DNA of 64,000 bases from JANELJ01 sp024511395 (GCA_963681975.1 OY820613.1:1798001-1862000); one strand, 5' to 3'; positions 15,771 to 25,719 are shown, numbered from the stretch's first letter. Notes: generated by a model from the sequence alone, not told the origin. Numbers and translations are program-made.

Positions 15771-16223
15771 TCAAAAAAACTCACAGGCAAATAACTGGGC
15801 ATCTTCCTTACCCTGTTTTGCCGGATAATAATTACGTCGGACACCAATTTCATTAAACCCCATATTCTGATACATCTGTATCGCAATATGGTTAGACATT
15901 CTTACTTCAAGATACATGGTTTTAGCACCATTATTACGAAAATGCTCCATTAACCATTGTAAAAACTGCTGTCCATAACCCTGATGCTGGTATTGGGGTG
16001 CAATACAGATATTCAGCAGGTGGGCTTCATCCAGTACGGTACTGACAAAGGCATAACCACGGATCTCATTATTTTCTTCATACACAAAACTGTAGTAGCC
16101 CACCCGAAGACAGTCTGCCAGCAGACCCATGGTCCATGGAAACTCATAACTGGCCTGCTCTATGGCAAATACCGGTTCCAGATCAAAACTGGTCATTGTA
16201 CGGATAAACGGTTCGATAGACAA
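15771..16223 (-). CDS. rimI: Ribosomal protein bS18 N-alanine acetyltransferase
   Basis: 150 residues, one GNAT domain. Acetyl-CoA binding motif A is 'ICIAPQYQHQGYGQQFLQWL', and the RimI-specific end 'MYQNMGFNEIGVRRNYYP' is present. It acetylates the N-terminal Ala of S18. It begins 17 bases after the glycosylase-like gene in the same direction, so it is the third gene of a leuA operon. Confidence 0.9.
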   Translation of the reverse strand: MSIEPFIRTMTSFDLEPVFAIEQASYEFPWTMGLLADCLRVGYYSFVYEENNEIRGYAFVSTVLDEAHLLNICIAPQYQHQGYGQQFLQWLMEHFRNNGAKTMYLEVRMSNHIAIQMYQNMGFNEIGVRRNYYPAKQGKEDAQLFACEFF

Positions 16224-16240
16224 ACTGAATTCAGTTATGC

Positions 16241-17236
16241 TTAAGCTTCTTCAGAGCCTAATTGAATGGTTTGTTTAATCAGCAGCAGATCGGATAAGGC
16301 GGCTTTCTTATCCAGTGGATTGCGTAACAGGTAATCCGGGTGAAAGCTCACCAGTGCCGGATAATCCTGACCGGCAATATTTAAACTATGTAACTGACCG
16401 TGCAATTGTTTAAAAGTTTTAGTGGTCTTTAATAAGATCCTAGCCGGATTTATACCCAGAATAACTATTAATTTAGGCTTAAGCTGTTGTATCTGTTCCG
16501 CCAGAAGTACCGAGCATTGTTGAGCATCAGCTTCGCTCACAACAAAGTCCTGCAGGGAATGACACTTAACTAGACCACTGTAAAAATACTGCTGTTCAAT
16601 GCCGATGGTCGCCAGCATTTTATTAAACAGATGTCCGCGAGTGTCGGTTAAATAATGACCTGCCCGGTCTTCGTCAGCATTGGGAGCATCGCTGATAAAT
16701 AATATGGGGGCATTAGGAAAACCCTGTCCTGAAAGACTGTTAAGACTCTGACTGCGTCCCGGACAAAGCTGACACCCGGAAATTTTGTGTTCCAGATCTT
16801 GATCCAGTACAAAATGTTCAGTCTCAGTATTCTCCGGCAGATCCAGTTTTTCATGGTCAGAAGTTTTTGTTTCAACGAATGCTACAGGAGTTTGTTCCGT
16901 TTGAACGGTTTCGGAAACTGCTTCTTGTACAGGTTCAGAATAATATTCAGATGGAGCAAGAATGTTTGGCTCAGAGGATACCGGCTCCCTTTGCTCTGTA
17001 AAGTCTCTACTCTCCTGCTGTATTAAAGGTTGCTGTTGTTGTTTTTTCTTTGCAGGCTCAGAAACCGGTTTTATTGGTACAGGCTGTTCAGTTTGAACGG
17101 TCTGTAATACATCCGTATCTTCTTGTACAGGCTCAGGAATATCTTCGTCAAGCGGTGCATCTTTCAGCCGCCAGGGCTGTATGCCCATGGCCTGCAGATA
17201 TTCCTGTATTAATGCATTATCCGGCATTGTGGTCAT
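16241..17236 (-). CDS. Uracil-DNA glycosylase family protein with a long N-terminal extension
   Basis: 331 residues. The C-terminal ~190 residues match family 4/5-type uracil-DNA glycosylases: 'CQLCPGRSQSLNSLSGQG', 'LFISDAPNADEDRAG' (a variant of the usual GEAPG-x-x-ED motif), 'LVILGINPARILL' and 'LVSFHPDYLL' with the late His. Four Cys (the CxxC pair and two more, one in 'LVKCHSLQ') could bind an iron-sulphur cluster. The N-terminal ~140 residues are Glu/Gln/Thr/Pro-rich and probably disordered. In some proteobacteria such a gene sits beside rimI. Its start overlaps the leuA stop by one base (TAATG), so translation is coupled. Confidence 0.82.
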   Translation of the reverse strand: MTTMPDNALIQEYLQAMGIQPWRLKDAPLDEDIPEPVQEDTDVLQTVQTEQPVPIKPVSEPAKKKQQQQPLIQQESRDFTEQREPVSSEPNILAPSEYYSEPVQEAVSETVQTEQTPVAFVETKTSDHEKLDLPENTETEHFVLDQDLEHKISGCQLCPGRSQSLNSLSGQGFPNAPILFISDAPNADEDRAGHYLTDTRGHLFNKMLATIGIEQQYFYSGLVKCHSLQDFVVSEADAQQCSVLLAEQIQQLKPKLIVILGINPARILLKTTKTFKQLHGQLHSLNIAGQDYPALVSFHPDYLLRNPLDKKAALSDLLLIKQTIQLGSEEA

Positions 17237-18768
17237 TAAAGCTGCGGATGAGCCCGTTCAGTAGCCTGGATCAGTTTGTTCAGTGCATTGATATAAGAGC
17301 GGGCCGAAGCAATAACAATATCGGTATCCGCACCCTGGCCATTAACAATACGGCTTGTCTTTTCAAGACGTACGGTGACATCTCCCTGAGCATCGGTACC
17401 GCTGGTAATATTATTAACTGAATAAAGTTTTAATTCGGCTTCACTATTCACAATGGCTTCAATGGCTTTAAAGGCAGCATCTACAGGCCCACTGCCGGCT
17501 GCAGTAGCCGACTGCTCTTCACCATCCATCAGCAGGCTGATACTGGCAACCGGTGTTTCACCGGTTTCTGAGCAGACTTTAAGAGATAGCAGTTTAATAC
17601 TATCATCTCTGGATGCCACTGTTTCTGAAACCAGTGCCTGCAGATCATCATCAAAGATTTCATGTTTCTTGTCTGCCAATTCCTTAAAGCGGGTAAAGGC
17701 CTGGTTCAGGCTTTCTTCAGATTTAAATTCAATACCCAGATCTTTCAGGCGGCTTTTAAGTGCATTACGGCCGGAGTGTTTGCCCAGAATAATATGGTTT
17801 TCTTTCCAGCCCACATCTTCAGCACGCATAATTTCATAGGTTTCACGGTTTTTAAGTACACCATCCTGATGAATACCGGATTCATGAGCAAAAGCATTAG
17901 CGCCTACAATGGCCTTGTTGGGCTGTACCGGGAAACCGGTTATACCGGCCACAACACGGGAAGCCGGTACAATCTGAGTGGTATCAAGACTGGTATCACA
18001 GGGAAAAACATCCTGACGGGTACGTACCGCCATAACCACTTCTTCCAGTGCCGCATTACCGGCCCGTTCACCCAGGCCGTTAATAGTACACTCTACCTGA
18101 CGGGCACCCTGTAACACAGCGGATAAGGAGTTGGCCACCGCCAGTCCCAGATCATTATGACAATGCACTGAAAATACAGCTTTATCGGAATTTGGAATTT
18201 TTTCCAGCAGGTTATGGATCAGCTGACCAAACTGGTGGGGAATGTTATAACCAACGGTATCGGGAATATTAATAGTTGAAGCACCGGCATCAATAACTGC
18301 CTCGATAACCCGGCATAAAAAGTCCAGATCGGAACGGCCGGCATCTTCAGGAGAAAATTCTACATTGTCGGTATGCTGGCGGGCACGTTTAACCGCGGCT
18401 ACTGCCTGTTCAACCACCTGCTCCGGGGTCATGCGCAGTTTTTTCTCCATATGGATGGGAGAAGTAGCAATAAAGGTATGGATTCTGGAGGAATTAGTGC
18501 CTTTTAAGGCTTCACCGGCCCGGTCAATATCTTTGTCCAGTGCTCTGGCCAGACCACATACAGTACTGTCTTTAATGGTATCCGCAACGGCCTTGACTGA
18601 CTCAAAATCTCCGGGACTGGCCATAGGGAAACCCGCTTCTATAATATCCACCTTCATGCGTTCCAGCACTTTGGCGATGCGGATTTTTTCTTCTCTAGTC
18701 ATGGACGCACCGGGACTCTGTTCCCCGTCGCGCAATGTGGTATCAAAGATTATTAGTTTGTCAGTCAT
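17236..18768 (-). CDS. leuA: 2-isopropylmalate synthase
   Basis: 510 residues, normal length for the long LeuA form. It condenses 2-oxoisovalerate with acetyl-CoA, the first step of leucine synthesis. The TIM-barrel start 'FDTTLRDGEQSPGASM', the metal site 'FSVHCHNDLGLAVANS', 'NGLGERAGNAALEEV' and the C-terminal LeuA allosteric domain are all present. Many proteobacteria have the order ilvB-ilvN-ilvC-pssA-leuA. Here the same genes keep order and direction, but IS DNA and MITEs separate them. Confidence 0.96.
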   Translation of the reverse strand: MTDKLIIFDTTLRDGEQSPGASMTREEKIRIAKVLERMKVDIIEAGFPMASPGDFESVKAVADTIKDSTVCGLARALDKDIDRAGEALKGTNSSRIHTFIATSPIHMEKKLRMTPEQVVEQAVAAVKRARQHTDNVEFSPEDAGRSDLDFLCRVIEAVIDAGASTINIPDTVGYNIPHQFGQLIHNLLEKIPNSDKAVFSVHCHNDLGLAVANSLSAVLQGARQVECTINGLGERAGNAALEEVVMAVRTRQDVFPCDTSLDTTQIVPASRVVAGITGFPVQPNKAIVGANAFAHESGIHQDGVLKNRETYEIMRAEDVGWKENHIILGKHSGRNALKSRLKDLGIEFKSEESLNQAFTRFKELADKKHEIFDDDLQALVSETVASRDDSIKLLSLKVCSETGETPVASISLLMDGEEQSATAAGSGPVDAAFKAIEAIVNSEAELKLYSVNNITSGTDAQGDVTVRLEKTSRIVNGQGADTDIVIASARSYINALNKLIQATERAHPQL

Positions 18769-18772
18769 GCTT

Positions 18773-18790
18773 CACTCCAGTTAAGGAGTG
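18773..18790 (-). promoter_or_regulatory. Hairpin covering the leuA ribosome binding site
   Basis: CACTCC and GGAGTG pair across a six-base loop, and the GGAG used by leuA lies in the stem 10 bases before its ATG. It could reduce translation until opened. A chance stem is possible. Confidence 0.4.
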
Positions 18791-18880
18791 CTATTTTATC
18801 ATAGTCCGCTGATACTGATAATAGGCATTTTATGTGCTGGTGAATTTTACTGGACTTGAATTTGGGTATGGGCCAAGGCC

Positions 18881-18905
18881 GGATCATACTTTGGTTAAAA
18901 TACTA
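18881..18905 (+). mobile_element. Isolated ISAs1-type terminal repeat
   Basis: AGGCCGGATCATACTTTGG followed by TTAAAATA matches the terminus of the MITE at 58990-59213 and of the ISAs1 element at 33113. Its partner is probably the opposite end at about 21633, with IS110 and IS4/IS701-like relics now lying between them. The stretch from 18906 to 19074 has no gene. Confidence 0.65.
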
Positions 18906-19074
18906 AAGTTTAGAGCGACAGCTCACCCTTGAGAGTCCTGTTTCGCTCATACGTTCTTTAACAATTTGTTTATAACCAGCTGTTTTGAAATTGTTTTTAT
19001 AACAAATCTTCAAATCGCCTTAAAATATCCGTATCCGGCGGCTGGAATTTTTGGAACTTACTGACGCTCCTATG

Positions 19075-20062
19075 TCAAGTAAGCAAGGCAGCGTCCTTCA
19101 AATCAGCCAGAATAATTGGATATAACTCTCTAATAATATAACGCTTCAAACATCGATGGATCTCTTTTAATGATTTACCCTCTAATGTTCTTCGAGCGAC
19201 AATTACCTCCACGGTTAAGTTGGTGACGAACGGTTTTACCCGAGGAAGCCTCTAAAGGATTAACACCACATAATGAAGCTAAGGCTGCTTCATTACGTAG
19301 ACGTTCTGGGTTATCACCAGCAACGGCCAGTAATGTTGCCGCTGTTTGAGGGCCAACACCAAATTGTTCCGGCATTCGTTTGGCACCGCGTTTTGTTAAT
19401 TGCTCCAGGGTTTTATCCAGTTCTTTCAGCTCTTCTGTAAGGGAGAGCCAGCGTTTCGCTAATAAACGGAGAGTGGTAGCCAATGTAACTAACCAACTTG
19501 ATTCTCCAGGTGTTCGCAGGTAAGCGCAGCTATTAACACATTCTGCAGGCTTTGACTTCCATAATTTTGAACGTATATTATCAGGGGCAGAAATAAGCAA
19601 AGCCCGGATCTGATTAATGGCCTGTGTCCGTGCCTTAACGGCGCTACGCCTGGCAACAGAGACAATCCGCATAGCTTCAGCAGCACCAGAGTGTAATTTA
19701 GGTATTGCACATACGTTACCCGATAAAACAGTGCGTGCAGCACTTTCTGCATCTGTTGGATCGGACTTACCACGAAAGCGACGCATTGAACGGTCAGGTC
19801 GATTAATTTCAAAGACCTGAACTTTTTGTTTAGAAATAAATCGTGCCAAACCCGCACCATAAGTTCCTGTACCTTCAATGCCTGCTCGTCGCAGCTTACC
19901 AAAAGATTGTGCCCATTTAAATAACTGCTGATAACCCGTAGTATTCGTCTCTATCGATAAATTTCCCAGATATTTTCCAAATCCATCAATAAGCACTGCA
20001 ATATGTTTATCCAAATGGGTATCAACACCAGGGATAACTTCATTTTGAAGTTTTTTGTTCAT
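19075..20062 (-). pseudogene. IS110-family transposase, frameshifted near the C-terminus
   Basis: The N-terminal RuvC-like DEDD domain is intact: 'IPGVDTHLDKHIAVL', 'AGIEGTGTYGAGLARF' and 'SDPTDAESAARTVL'. The transposase_20 part reaches 'SSGKTVRHQLNRGGN', then a deletion changes the frame. The normal tail 'VARRTLEGKS', 'IHRCLKRYI' continues in another frame to a stop at 19075. The ATG at 20062 gives the usual N-terminus, and the upstream ~150 bases (20063-20240) correspond to the non-coding end of IS110 elements. The enzyme is inactive as it stands. Confidence 0.82.
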
Positions 20063-20243
20063 GGCCAACACCTCCCAGAAAAGCATAAGTCAGGTATCAC
20101 CAATCCGAATTACAGGACAGGACACTCAAGATGCAAAACAAAGCTCCTATTAGGTCACAAGTAATCGGCCCAGTGACGCCTGGGGAACGTCAACTCCAAT
20201 CGACAGGTCAATACAAAGGCAACAAGGCCAATCCCAGCATGGG

Positions 20244-21408
20244 TCAGATTGGGATAACGTTCATGGGTATTATAAACTGAGTGTCCCAGCAGTCCCTGAC
20301 CCTAACCTGCGAAAAATACCTTATCAATCCCATTCGTATTCTTCCGGCAGTAATGGGTGTATTCTTTCGCCAGGGCGTATTATCAATTAAGCACAATACC
20401 GGGTCCGGACATTTAATAGCCCGCAATTGAGGTATAATATACCCTAGAGCAATAATGTGTACCCATCGATGTAACACCTTCCGGGTTTTCTGCCAGGTCT
20501 GTTTCATGCCCCAGTCATTTTTTAACTGATTGAACAAGGGCTTAATCGACCAGCGCTTTTCATAAGCGACAATAATATCCAGACCACTTAACTGCATATC
20601 TGTTGACAATAATAAACGTGGTCTTTTTTCCCTTTAGAGTCCTCAAACTCACACCAGACAAAGCATACCGACTGGCCATTCAGAAAGCGGGCTTTAGCCT
20701 CCGCTGTTCGGTAATTAACCTGCTGTTCACGTCCATACAGGTGTACGGTTTCCTTATTTAAAGGCAGCCGTTTAATTTCTTCTTTTGTATAACGTGTCCC
20801 CTTCGGGCAATCACCAGTTTACCACTGTTACCGGCCTGTGGTGTTAAACGTAATAACAATGGCAGAGGCGTATTACAGCCAGAACGCTTAACAATCGCAG
20901 CCAGTGCTACCCGGCATTGCCCTCTGACATACCGGGACAGATTGGTTTTATTACCATGCTGGTGGTGTATCTGACTCATGGGTGCCTTTTTGGAATGACG
21001 CAGCATGATAGAGTCATCTATGGCCAGATAAACCGGATTATCCCCAAACAGCTTTAGAAACAGGGCCGTCTACTGTCTCATCAGTTTAAGATAAGACCAA
21101 TGACCGGTTTCAAGCCATTTATAATAACCGGGCCATTGCCTGGCCATGTCCAGTATCCAGATAGCACTGGTTACAAACCCTGATTGAGTTAATAAACTGC
21201 CCATTAGTAACTCAATAAAGGTTTTTGCGCTCCTAAGGGGGAGCGCTCGGGTTAAAAATGTTATGTAATAAAACAGTTCACCGGGGATATTGCTGTATCC
21301 TTTGGTGTGCATTGCTGCCTCCAGAAGTTTGTTTTTTCTTACTGAAGGCAGCTTCTTAAAAGATAGCTCTTTTAAGAAGAAGCAGCAATGCTGCCGAATT
21401 TTTGTCAA
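20244..21408 (-). pseudogene. Degenerate DDE transposase (IS4/IS701-like, IS-F)
   Basis: Pieces of one transposase are spread over three frames: N-terminus 21408-21070, middle 'YLAIDDSIMLRHSKKAP' near 21030 reaching to 20758, and C-terminus 'VAYEKRWSIKPLFNQLKNDWG' at 20609-20244. Stops and shifts separate them. The middle motif matches the first Asp region of DDE transposases that start 'IDD', and the C-terminal motif has the Y-x-x-R-W, then F-N-Q-x-K pattern. A fragment of a sister copy is at 37251-37653. Confidence 0.75.
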
Positions 21409-21643
21409 CTGTTTTTTGCTTTTTTTTACATTTTTTTCCTGTTTTTACTGAATTATTTTGTTTACCTCGGAGTAACAGGGGCAGGGTGTCCCTTGATGAA
21501 GTTTCGACAGCAGGGAGGCTGTCGAAAAGCCTCCATGGATGGATTCACGGCGGCTTCAGCAAGGAGTACGGTTAATGGATACGGTATTTGCGTCTAAATG
21601 AGAATCATTAAAAGTATGCTCCCGCCCTAGAGTATGGATATCT
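21409..21643. mobile_element. Truncated ISAs1-type MITE beside pssA
   Basis: Positions 21492-21633 match the reverse complement of the MITE at 58990-59213 and end in the terminal repeat AAAAGTATGCTCCCGCCCT. The inner stem (GACAGCAGGGAGGCTGTC) and the CCTCCATGGATGG core are kept. The left side is lost into the IS-F relic. The element ends 10 bases from the pssA stop codon. Confidence 0.75.
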
Positions 21644-22465
21644 TTACCGAGCTTTTTTTAATTTACGTATAGTATAGCCTACAAGGCCGGAGAAGGTATA
21701 CAGGGCAAAAATACTGAACAGGATCAAGGGCGGCTGGTAAACAATAAAAACAAAGACCAGTACCATAATTAAAATGGTGACAAAGGGGACTTTGTTTTTC
21801 AAATCCAGATCTTTAAAGCTTCGGTATTTAATATTACTGACCATAAGCAGGCCGGCACCTATAGTCATAATCATAACCAGATATTTCAAACTTTCTCCGG
21901 CTATCTGATTTTCGGCGCAGACCCAGACAAAACCAACAATAAAACCGGCCGCTGCTGGACTGGCCAACCCCTGAAAATAACGTTTATCGGCATGACCGAT
22001 CTGGGTATTAAAACGTGCCAGACGTAAAGCAGCACTGACTACATAAATAAAGGCCGCAATCCAGCCAATTTTACCAAGAGCAGATAGTGACCAGGTGTAC
22101 ATAATCAGGGCCGGGGCAATACCAAAGGAAATCATATCTGAAAGACTGTCGTATTCCGCACCAAAATCACTCTGGGTATTGGTCATACGCGCTACCCTTC
22201 CATCCAGCCCATCCAGAATCATGGAAATAAATATAGCCAAGGCGGCCGCCTCAAACCGATCATTCATAGCGGCAATAACGGCATAAAAACCGCCGAACAG
22301 TGCACCAGTGGTAAAAAGATTGGGCAGCAAATAAATACCACGACGTTTTTTTGCCCGTGATACGGACTCTACAGCAGGCTCTTCTTCTACACTGACCAGT
22401 TTAGCAACCTTGTCATTGTTCTTATGGTTATTAGTAGATGGATCGTTATTTTGCGAGTCTTCCAT
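21644..22465 (-). CDS. pssA: CDP-diacylglycerol-serine O-phosphatidyltransferase
   Basis: 273 residues, polytopic membrane protein with about six to eight hydrophobic segments. The CDP-alcohol phosphotransferase motif DG-x2-AR-x8-G-x3-D-x3-D is seen in 'DGLDGRVARMTN' and 'DFGAEYDSLSD'. It makes phosphatidylserine, the precursor of phosphatidylethanolamine. The N-terminus is hydrophilic. An IS5-like element begins only 11 bases before the start codon, so the native promoter or operon readthrough has been displaced; transcription may now come from inside the element, which has the same orientation. Confidence 0.94.
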   Translation of the reverse strand: MEDSQNNDPSTNNHKNNDKVAKLVSVEEEPAVESVSRAKKRRGIYLLPNLFTTGALFGGFYAVIAAMNDRFEAAALAIFISMILDGLDGRVARMTNTQSDFGAEYDSLSDMISFGIAPALIMYTWSLSALGKIGWIAAFIYVVSAALRLARFNTQIGHADKRYFQGLASPAAAGFIVGFVWVCAENQIAGESLKYLVMIMTIGAGLLMVSNIKYRSFKDLDLKNKVPFVTILIMVLVFVFIVYQPPLILFSIFALYTFSGLVGYTIRKLKKAR

Positions 22466-22476
22466 AATTTTAAATA

Positions 22477-23974
22477 GTTCAACCTGAATAATACCGTTTT
22501 AAGCCTGACATCAAGCCAGGTTTAAAGCAGCTGATTGCCCCGGTTTGATAAAAGACCCCATCAAACCGGAAATAATTTTGAGCCACAAAAGCCGGAGCTT
22601 ATTGAGGATCTTTCTTAAGTTATGTCCAGCGGCTACCATAACCACATTAATGGCATCACCGACTGCACCTTTGAGGTAGCAGCGGTCTAAACGGCCATCG
22701 TTTTTCATATGACCAATTTCAGGCTCAATCGCACTGCGCCGTTTTAATGCCTTTTTAATACTTCGGGTAACGCCTCGCTTCTGACCTGAGATAAAAACTT
22801 TAGTGTCTTTTACTTCATGTCCACGATAACCCCGGTCAACAAAGCAGTGTTCCGGTTGTACGGCTGTAAACTGTTTTATCTGTTCCAGTTGTGGCAGCAA
22901 GGTATGTCCATCATAAGGATTGCCCGGACAACTTTGAGCACCAATAACAAAGCCTTCCTTGTTAGTTACCGCGATACTGGTTTTAACTCCAAATTCATAA
23001 GGCTTATGAGCTTTGCCTTTACTGATACACTCGACTTCAGGAGCATGTAAACTGTAAAGCTTGTTCTTACTGTGCTGCTCCTGCTCAATTAGTTTCTGAG
23101 CCTGTTTTAGAGCTACTTCAAACAATGACTGAATATCAACAGAATAATTGGGCAGTTGTCGTTCAATATCCCGTTTAACACGACCTAAACGGGATTTCAG
23201 TTTATTGTTCATTTTCTTCATGCGTTTAAACTGTTTTGCATGTGCATAACGACTGGCCATTAGTACATATTGCGGCCCAACCCGATTATAGTTCTGGCGC
23301 AGTTTAATACCGTGCTCTTTGGACAGTTTAACCAGGTTTTCTCTGGCTTTGTTCAGGAGCTTTGAATCGGTTGGAAAAGCGATGTTCTTTTCCTGTACGG
23401 TAGTATCTACCGTGACTTTCTTTAAACTGCCGGGCTTTATGGTTTTACTCTTTAGTCCGGCTTTAATGGTTTCAATCAGTAATTTTTCACTGCCTGATTT
23501 ACCCGGCCGGTTACGCCATTTGGTCATGGTCACAGGGTGTATAGGCATTTTATGCTGAAAGTATTCTTCACCACAGAAATACTGCCAGTACGGATTTTCT
23601 GTCCAGCCTTTTACTACCTGTTCATCCGATAAATCATGCAGGTGTTTCAGGTAATGCAATCCTGCAATCAATCGAGTGCGTATGGCAGGAGCACCTTTAG
23701 TGGATACAAACAGAGCGCCCCATTCTTTATCAGGACTTTCCCAATCTATGTGTTTTGATAACTTAATCAACTCATGGTTTATGTCCAGCATGTTTTCAAG
23801 GCGCATCCTGAACAGGTCTTCCTGAGGTATTTTTGGCTGTTTCTTTGGCTTCATTCTGGTCTGGAAATTTGCAAGGTAATAAGGCTTATTTTACCAAAAA
23901 CCTGCAAATTTAACACCCATAATCAAGAAATATTTCTTTATAAATCAATGCACTATGTTTTATTCAGGGCAGAC
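22477..23974 (-). mobile_element. Complete IS5-like element IS-A, copy between pssA and ilvC
   Basis: 1498 bp, ends GTTCAACCTGAATAATACCG (left) and GTCTGCCCTGAATAAAACAT (right, reverse strand), flanked by the 6-bp direct repeats TAAATA at 22471-22476 and 23975-23980. It separates pssA from the ilv genes. Confidence 0.93.
22511..23854 (-). CDS. IS5-like (IS4-superfamily DDE) transposase, intact
   Basis: 447 residues. An N-terminal DUF772-type region ('GLHYLKHLHDLSDEQVV', 'YWQYFCGEEYFQH') is followed by the DDE core: first Asp in 'KVTVDTTVQEKNI', second in 'CFVDRGYRGHE', Glu in 'RRSAIEPEIGHMKNDGRL'. The exact family is uncertain; IS5 or IS1182-like are the nearest patterns I know. Other copies are at 28824, 35603, 43682, 45934, 53513 and 55560. 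Confidence 0.9.
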   Translation of the reverse strand: MKPKKQPKIPQEDLFRMRLENMLDINHELIKLSKHIDWESPDKEWGALFVSTKGAPAIRTRLIAGLHYLKHLHDLSDEQVVKGWTENPYWQYFCGEEYFQHKMPIHPVTMTKWRNRPGKSGSEKLLIETIKAGLKSKTIKPGSLKKVTVDTTVQEKNIAFPTDSKLLNKARENLVKLSKEHGIKLRQNYNRVGPQYVLMASRYAHAKQFKRMKKMNNKLKSRLGRVKRDIERQLPNYSVDIQSLFEVALKQAQKLIEQEQHSKNKLYSLHAPEVECISKGKAHKPYEFGVKTSIAVTNKEGFVIGAQSCPGNPYDGHTLLPQLEQIKQFTAVQPEHCFVDRGYRGHEVKDTKVFISGQKRGVTRSIKKALKRRSAIEPEIGHMKNDGRLDRCYLKGAVGDAINVVMVAAGHNLRKILNKLRLLWLKIISGLMGSFIKPGQSAALNLA

Positions 23975-24027
23975 TAAATATCTATACGCTATTTTTAAAA
24001 CACAAGATTAACAAATCAGCAGGCAAA

Positions 24028-24066
24028 AAAATAGCCTGACCGGCTTTATACCGGACAGGCTATTTT
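24028..24066 (-). terminator. Terminator after ilvC
   Basis: AAAATAGCCTG and CAGGCTATTTT form an 11-bp stem with an inner CCGG pair, and the flanking A and T runs make it effective in both directions. It closes the ilvBNC unit 21 bases after the ilvC stop. Confidence 0.85.
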
Positions 24067-24086
24067 ACCCAATATTGAAAAAAGAC

Positions 24087-25103
24087 TTAGTTTTTGTCTT
24101 TATCAACTAGGGCATTTTCAGTGATCCATGGCATCATGGCGCGCAGTTTAGCCCCCGTCTGCTCAATAGGATGGGCCGCATTGTTACGACGCCAGGCAGT
24201 CATTTCAGGATAGTTGGTCTGACCTTCAAGGATAAAGCGCTTTGCATATTCACCATTCTGAATATTCTTCAGGGCTTCCTGCATGGCTTTACGGCTTTCA
24301 TCATTAATGACTTTAGGACCTGTGACATACTCACCATATTCCGCATTATTGGAAATGGAGTAGTTCATATTGGCAATACCGCCTTCATACATCAGATCAA
24401 CAATCAGTTTTAATTCATGCAGACATTCAAAGTAGGCCATTTCAGGGGCATAACCAGCTTCGATCAGAGTTTCAAAACCGGCTTTAACCAGCTCTACTGC
24501 ACCGCCGCATAATACTGCCTGCTCACCAAATAAATCAGTTTCAGTCTCATCTTTAAAGGTCGTTTCAATAATACCGGTACGACCGCCGCCAACACCAGAA
24601 GCATAGGACAGAGCCACATCTTTGGCCTTACCGGAAGCGTCCTGGAATATCGCAATCAGATCTGGAATACCGCCGCCCTTAACAAACTCGGAACGAACAG
24701 TATGTCCAGGAGCCTTAGGAGCAATCATAATCACGTCCAGATCAGCACGGGGAACAATCTGGTTGTAATGAATACTAAAACCATGTGCAAAAGCCAGAGT
24801 AGCACCCTGCTTGATATTAGGTTTGATTTCGTTTTTATATAATTGAGACTGAAACTCGTCTGGAGTCAAGATCATAACCAGGTCAGCGTCTTTAACTGCA
24901 TCAGGAGTATTTTTTACCGCCAGACCGGCTGCTTCAGCTTTCGCTGCAGAAGATGAACCTTCACGCAGAGCAATGGTGACATCCACACCAGAATCTTTCA
25001 GATTGTTTGCATGAGCATGGCCCTGAGAACCATAACCAACGATGGTGACTTTCATGCCCTTAATGATAGAAAGATTGCAATCCTTATCATAATATATATT
25101 CAT
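24087..25103 (-). CDS. ilvC: Ketol-acid reductoisomerase, class I
   Basis: 338 residues from ATG 25103, the usual class I length. The Rossmann motif 'VTIVGYGSQGHAHANNL', 'LAFAHGFSIHY', 'MIAPKAPGHTVR' and the metal site 'DETETDLFGEQAVLCGG' are present. It converts acetolactate and acetohydroxybutyrate with NADPH in valine/isoleucine synthesis. It follows ilvN in the same direction after about 120 bases. Confidence 0.97.
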   Translation of the reverse strand: MNIYYDKDCNLSIIKGMKVTIVGYGSQGHAHANNLKDSGVDVTIALREGSSSAAKAEAAGLAVKNTPDAVKDADLVMILTPDEFQSQLYKNEIKPNIKQGATLAFAHGFSIHYNQIVPRADLDVIMIAPKAPGHTVRSEFVKGGGIPDLIAIFQDASGKAKDVALSYASGVGGGRTGIIETTFKDETETDLFGEQAVLCGGAVELVKAGFETLIEAGYAPEMAYFECLHELKLIVDLMYEGGIANMNYSISNNAEYGEYVTGPKVINDESRKAMQEALKNIQNGEYAKRFILEGQTNYPEMTAWRRNNAAHPIEQTGAKLRAMMPWITENALVDKDKN

Positions 25104-25221
25104 TATCAAAACCTTATAGTTAATTTTTAAAATAGTTATTAATATTTAGTTAATAGTTTTCAGCCGTTTTCAATAAATTATATACGGATAAAAACCAGAC
25201 GGATTCTAAAGCATTTTCTTT

Positions 25222-25719
25222 CTACACATGCAGTGCAGAATTGCCTCTGGCAATGCCCATAACACCAGAACGCACTGTTTCCAGAATACTGTCACATTCA
25301 AAAGAACCGACAAAAGCATCCAGTTTATCACTAGTGCCGGTTAATTCAATGGTGTATGAATTAGGTGTAACATCGACGATATTGCCACGAAAAATTGTGG
25401 TTAAGCGTATTATCTCGTCACGTTTACTGCCCGTAGCCTTAACCTTAATCAGCATCATTTCACGCTCAATATGAGAGTGCCCGTGAACATTGAGATCATT
25501 GAGTTTTACCACATCAATCAGTTTGTTTAACTGCTTGGTGATCTGTTCAATGATTTCATCAGAACCGCGGGTGACCAGAGTCATACGTGATAAGGTTGGC
25601 TCTTCTGTCGGTGCTACTGTCAGAGACTCAATATTATAGGCCCGTGCAGAAAAAAGACCGGCTACCCGTGACAGAGCTCCAGCTTCGTTTTCAAGTAAAA
25701 TAGATATTATATGTCGCAT
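25222..25719 (-). CDS. ilvN: Acetolactate synthase small (regulatory) subunit
   Basis: 165 residues. The N-terminal ACT domain ('ISILLENEAGALSRVAGLFSARAYNIESL') and the C-terminal ALS small-subunit domain ('IVDVTPNSYTIELTG') are complete. It gives valine feedback to the large subunit encoded 22 bases upstream. The name ilvH would be equally suitable. Confidence 0.95.
   Translation of the reverse strand: MRHIISILLENEAGALSRVAGLFSARAYNIESLTVAPTEEPTLSRMTLVTRGSDEIIEQITKQLNKLIDVVKLNDLNVHGHSHIEREMMLIKVKATGSKRDEIIRLTTIFRGNIVDVTPNSYTIELTGTSDKLDAFVGSFECDSILETVRSGVMGIARGNSALHV

Noticed and set aside
18785..19070. tRNA or small RNA gene upstream of leuA
   Set aside because: No cloverleaf or conserved RNA pattern; the sequence is explained in part by an ISAs1 terminus and IS110 end.
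22817..23050. 77-codon plus-strand frame repeated opposite every IS-A transposase
   Set aside because: It recurs only because the IS is repeated. It has no ribosome site or protein-like pattern and overlaps the transposase codons.
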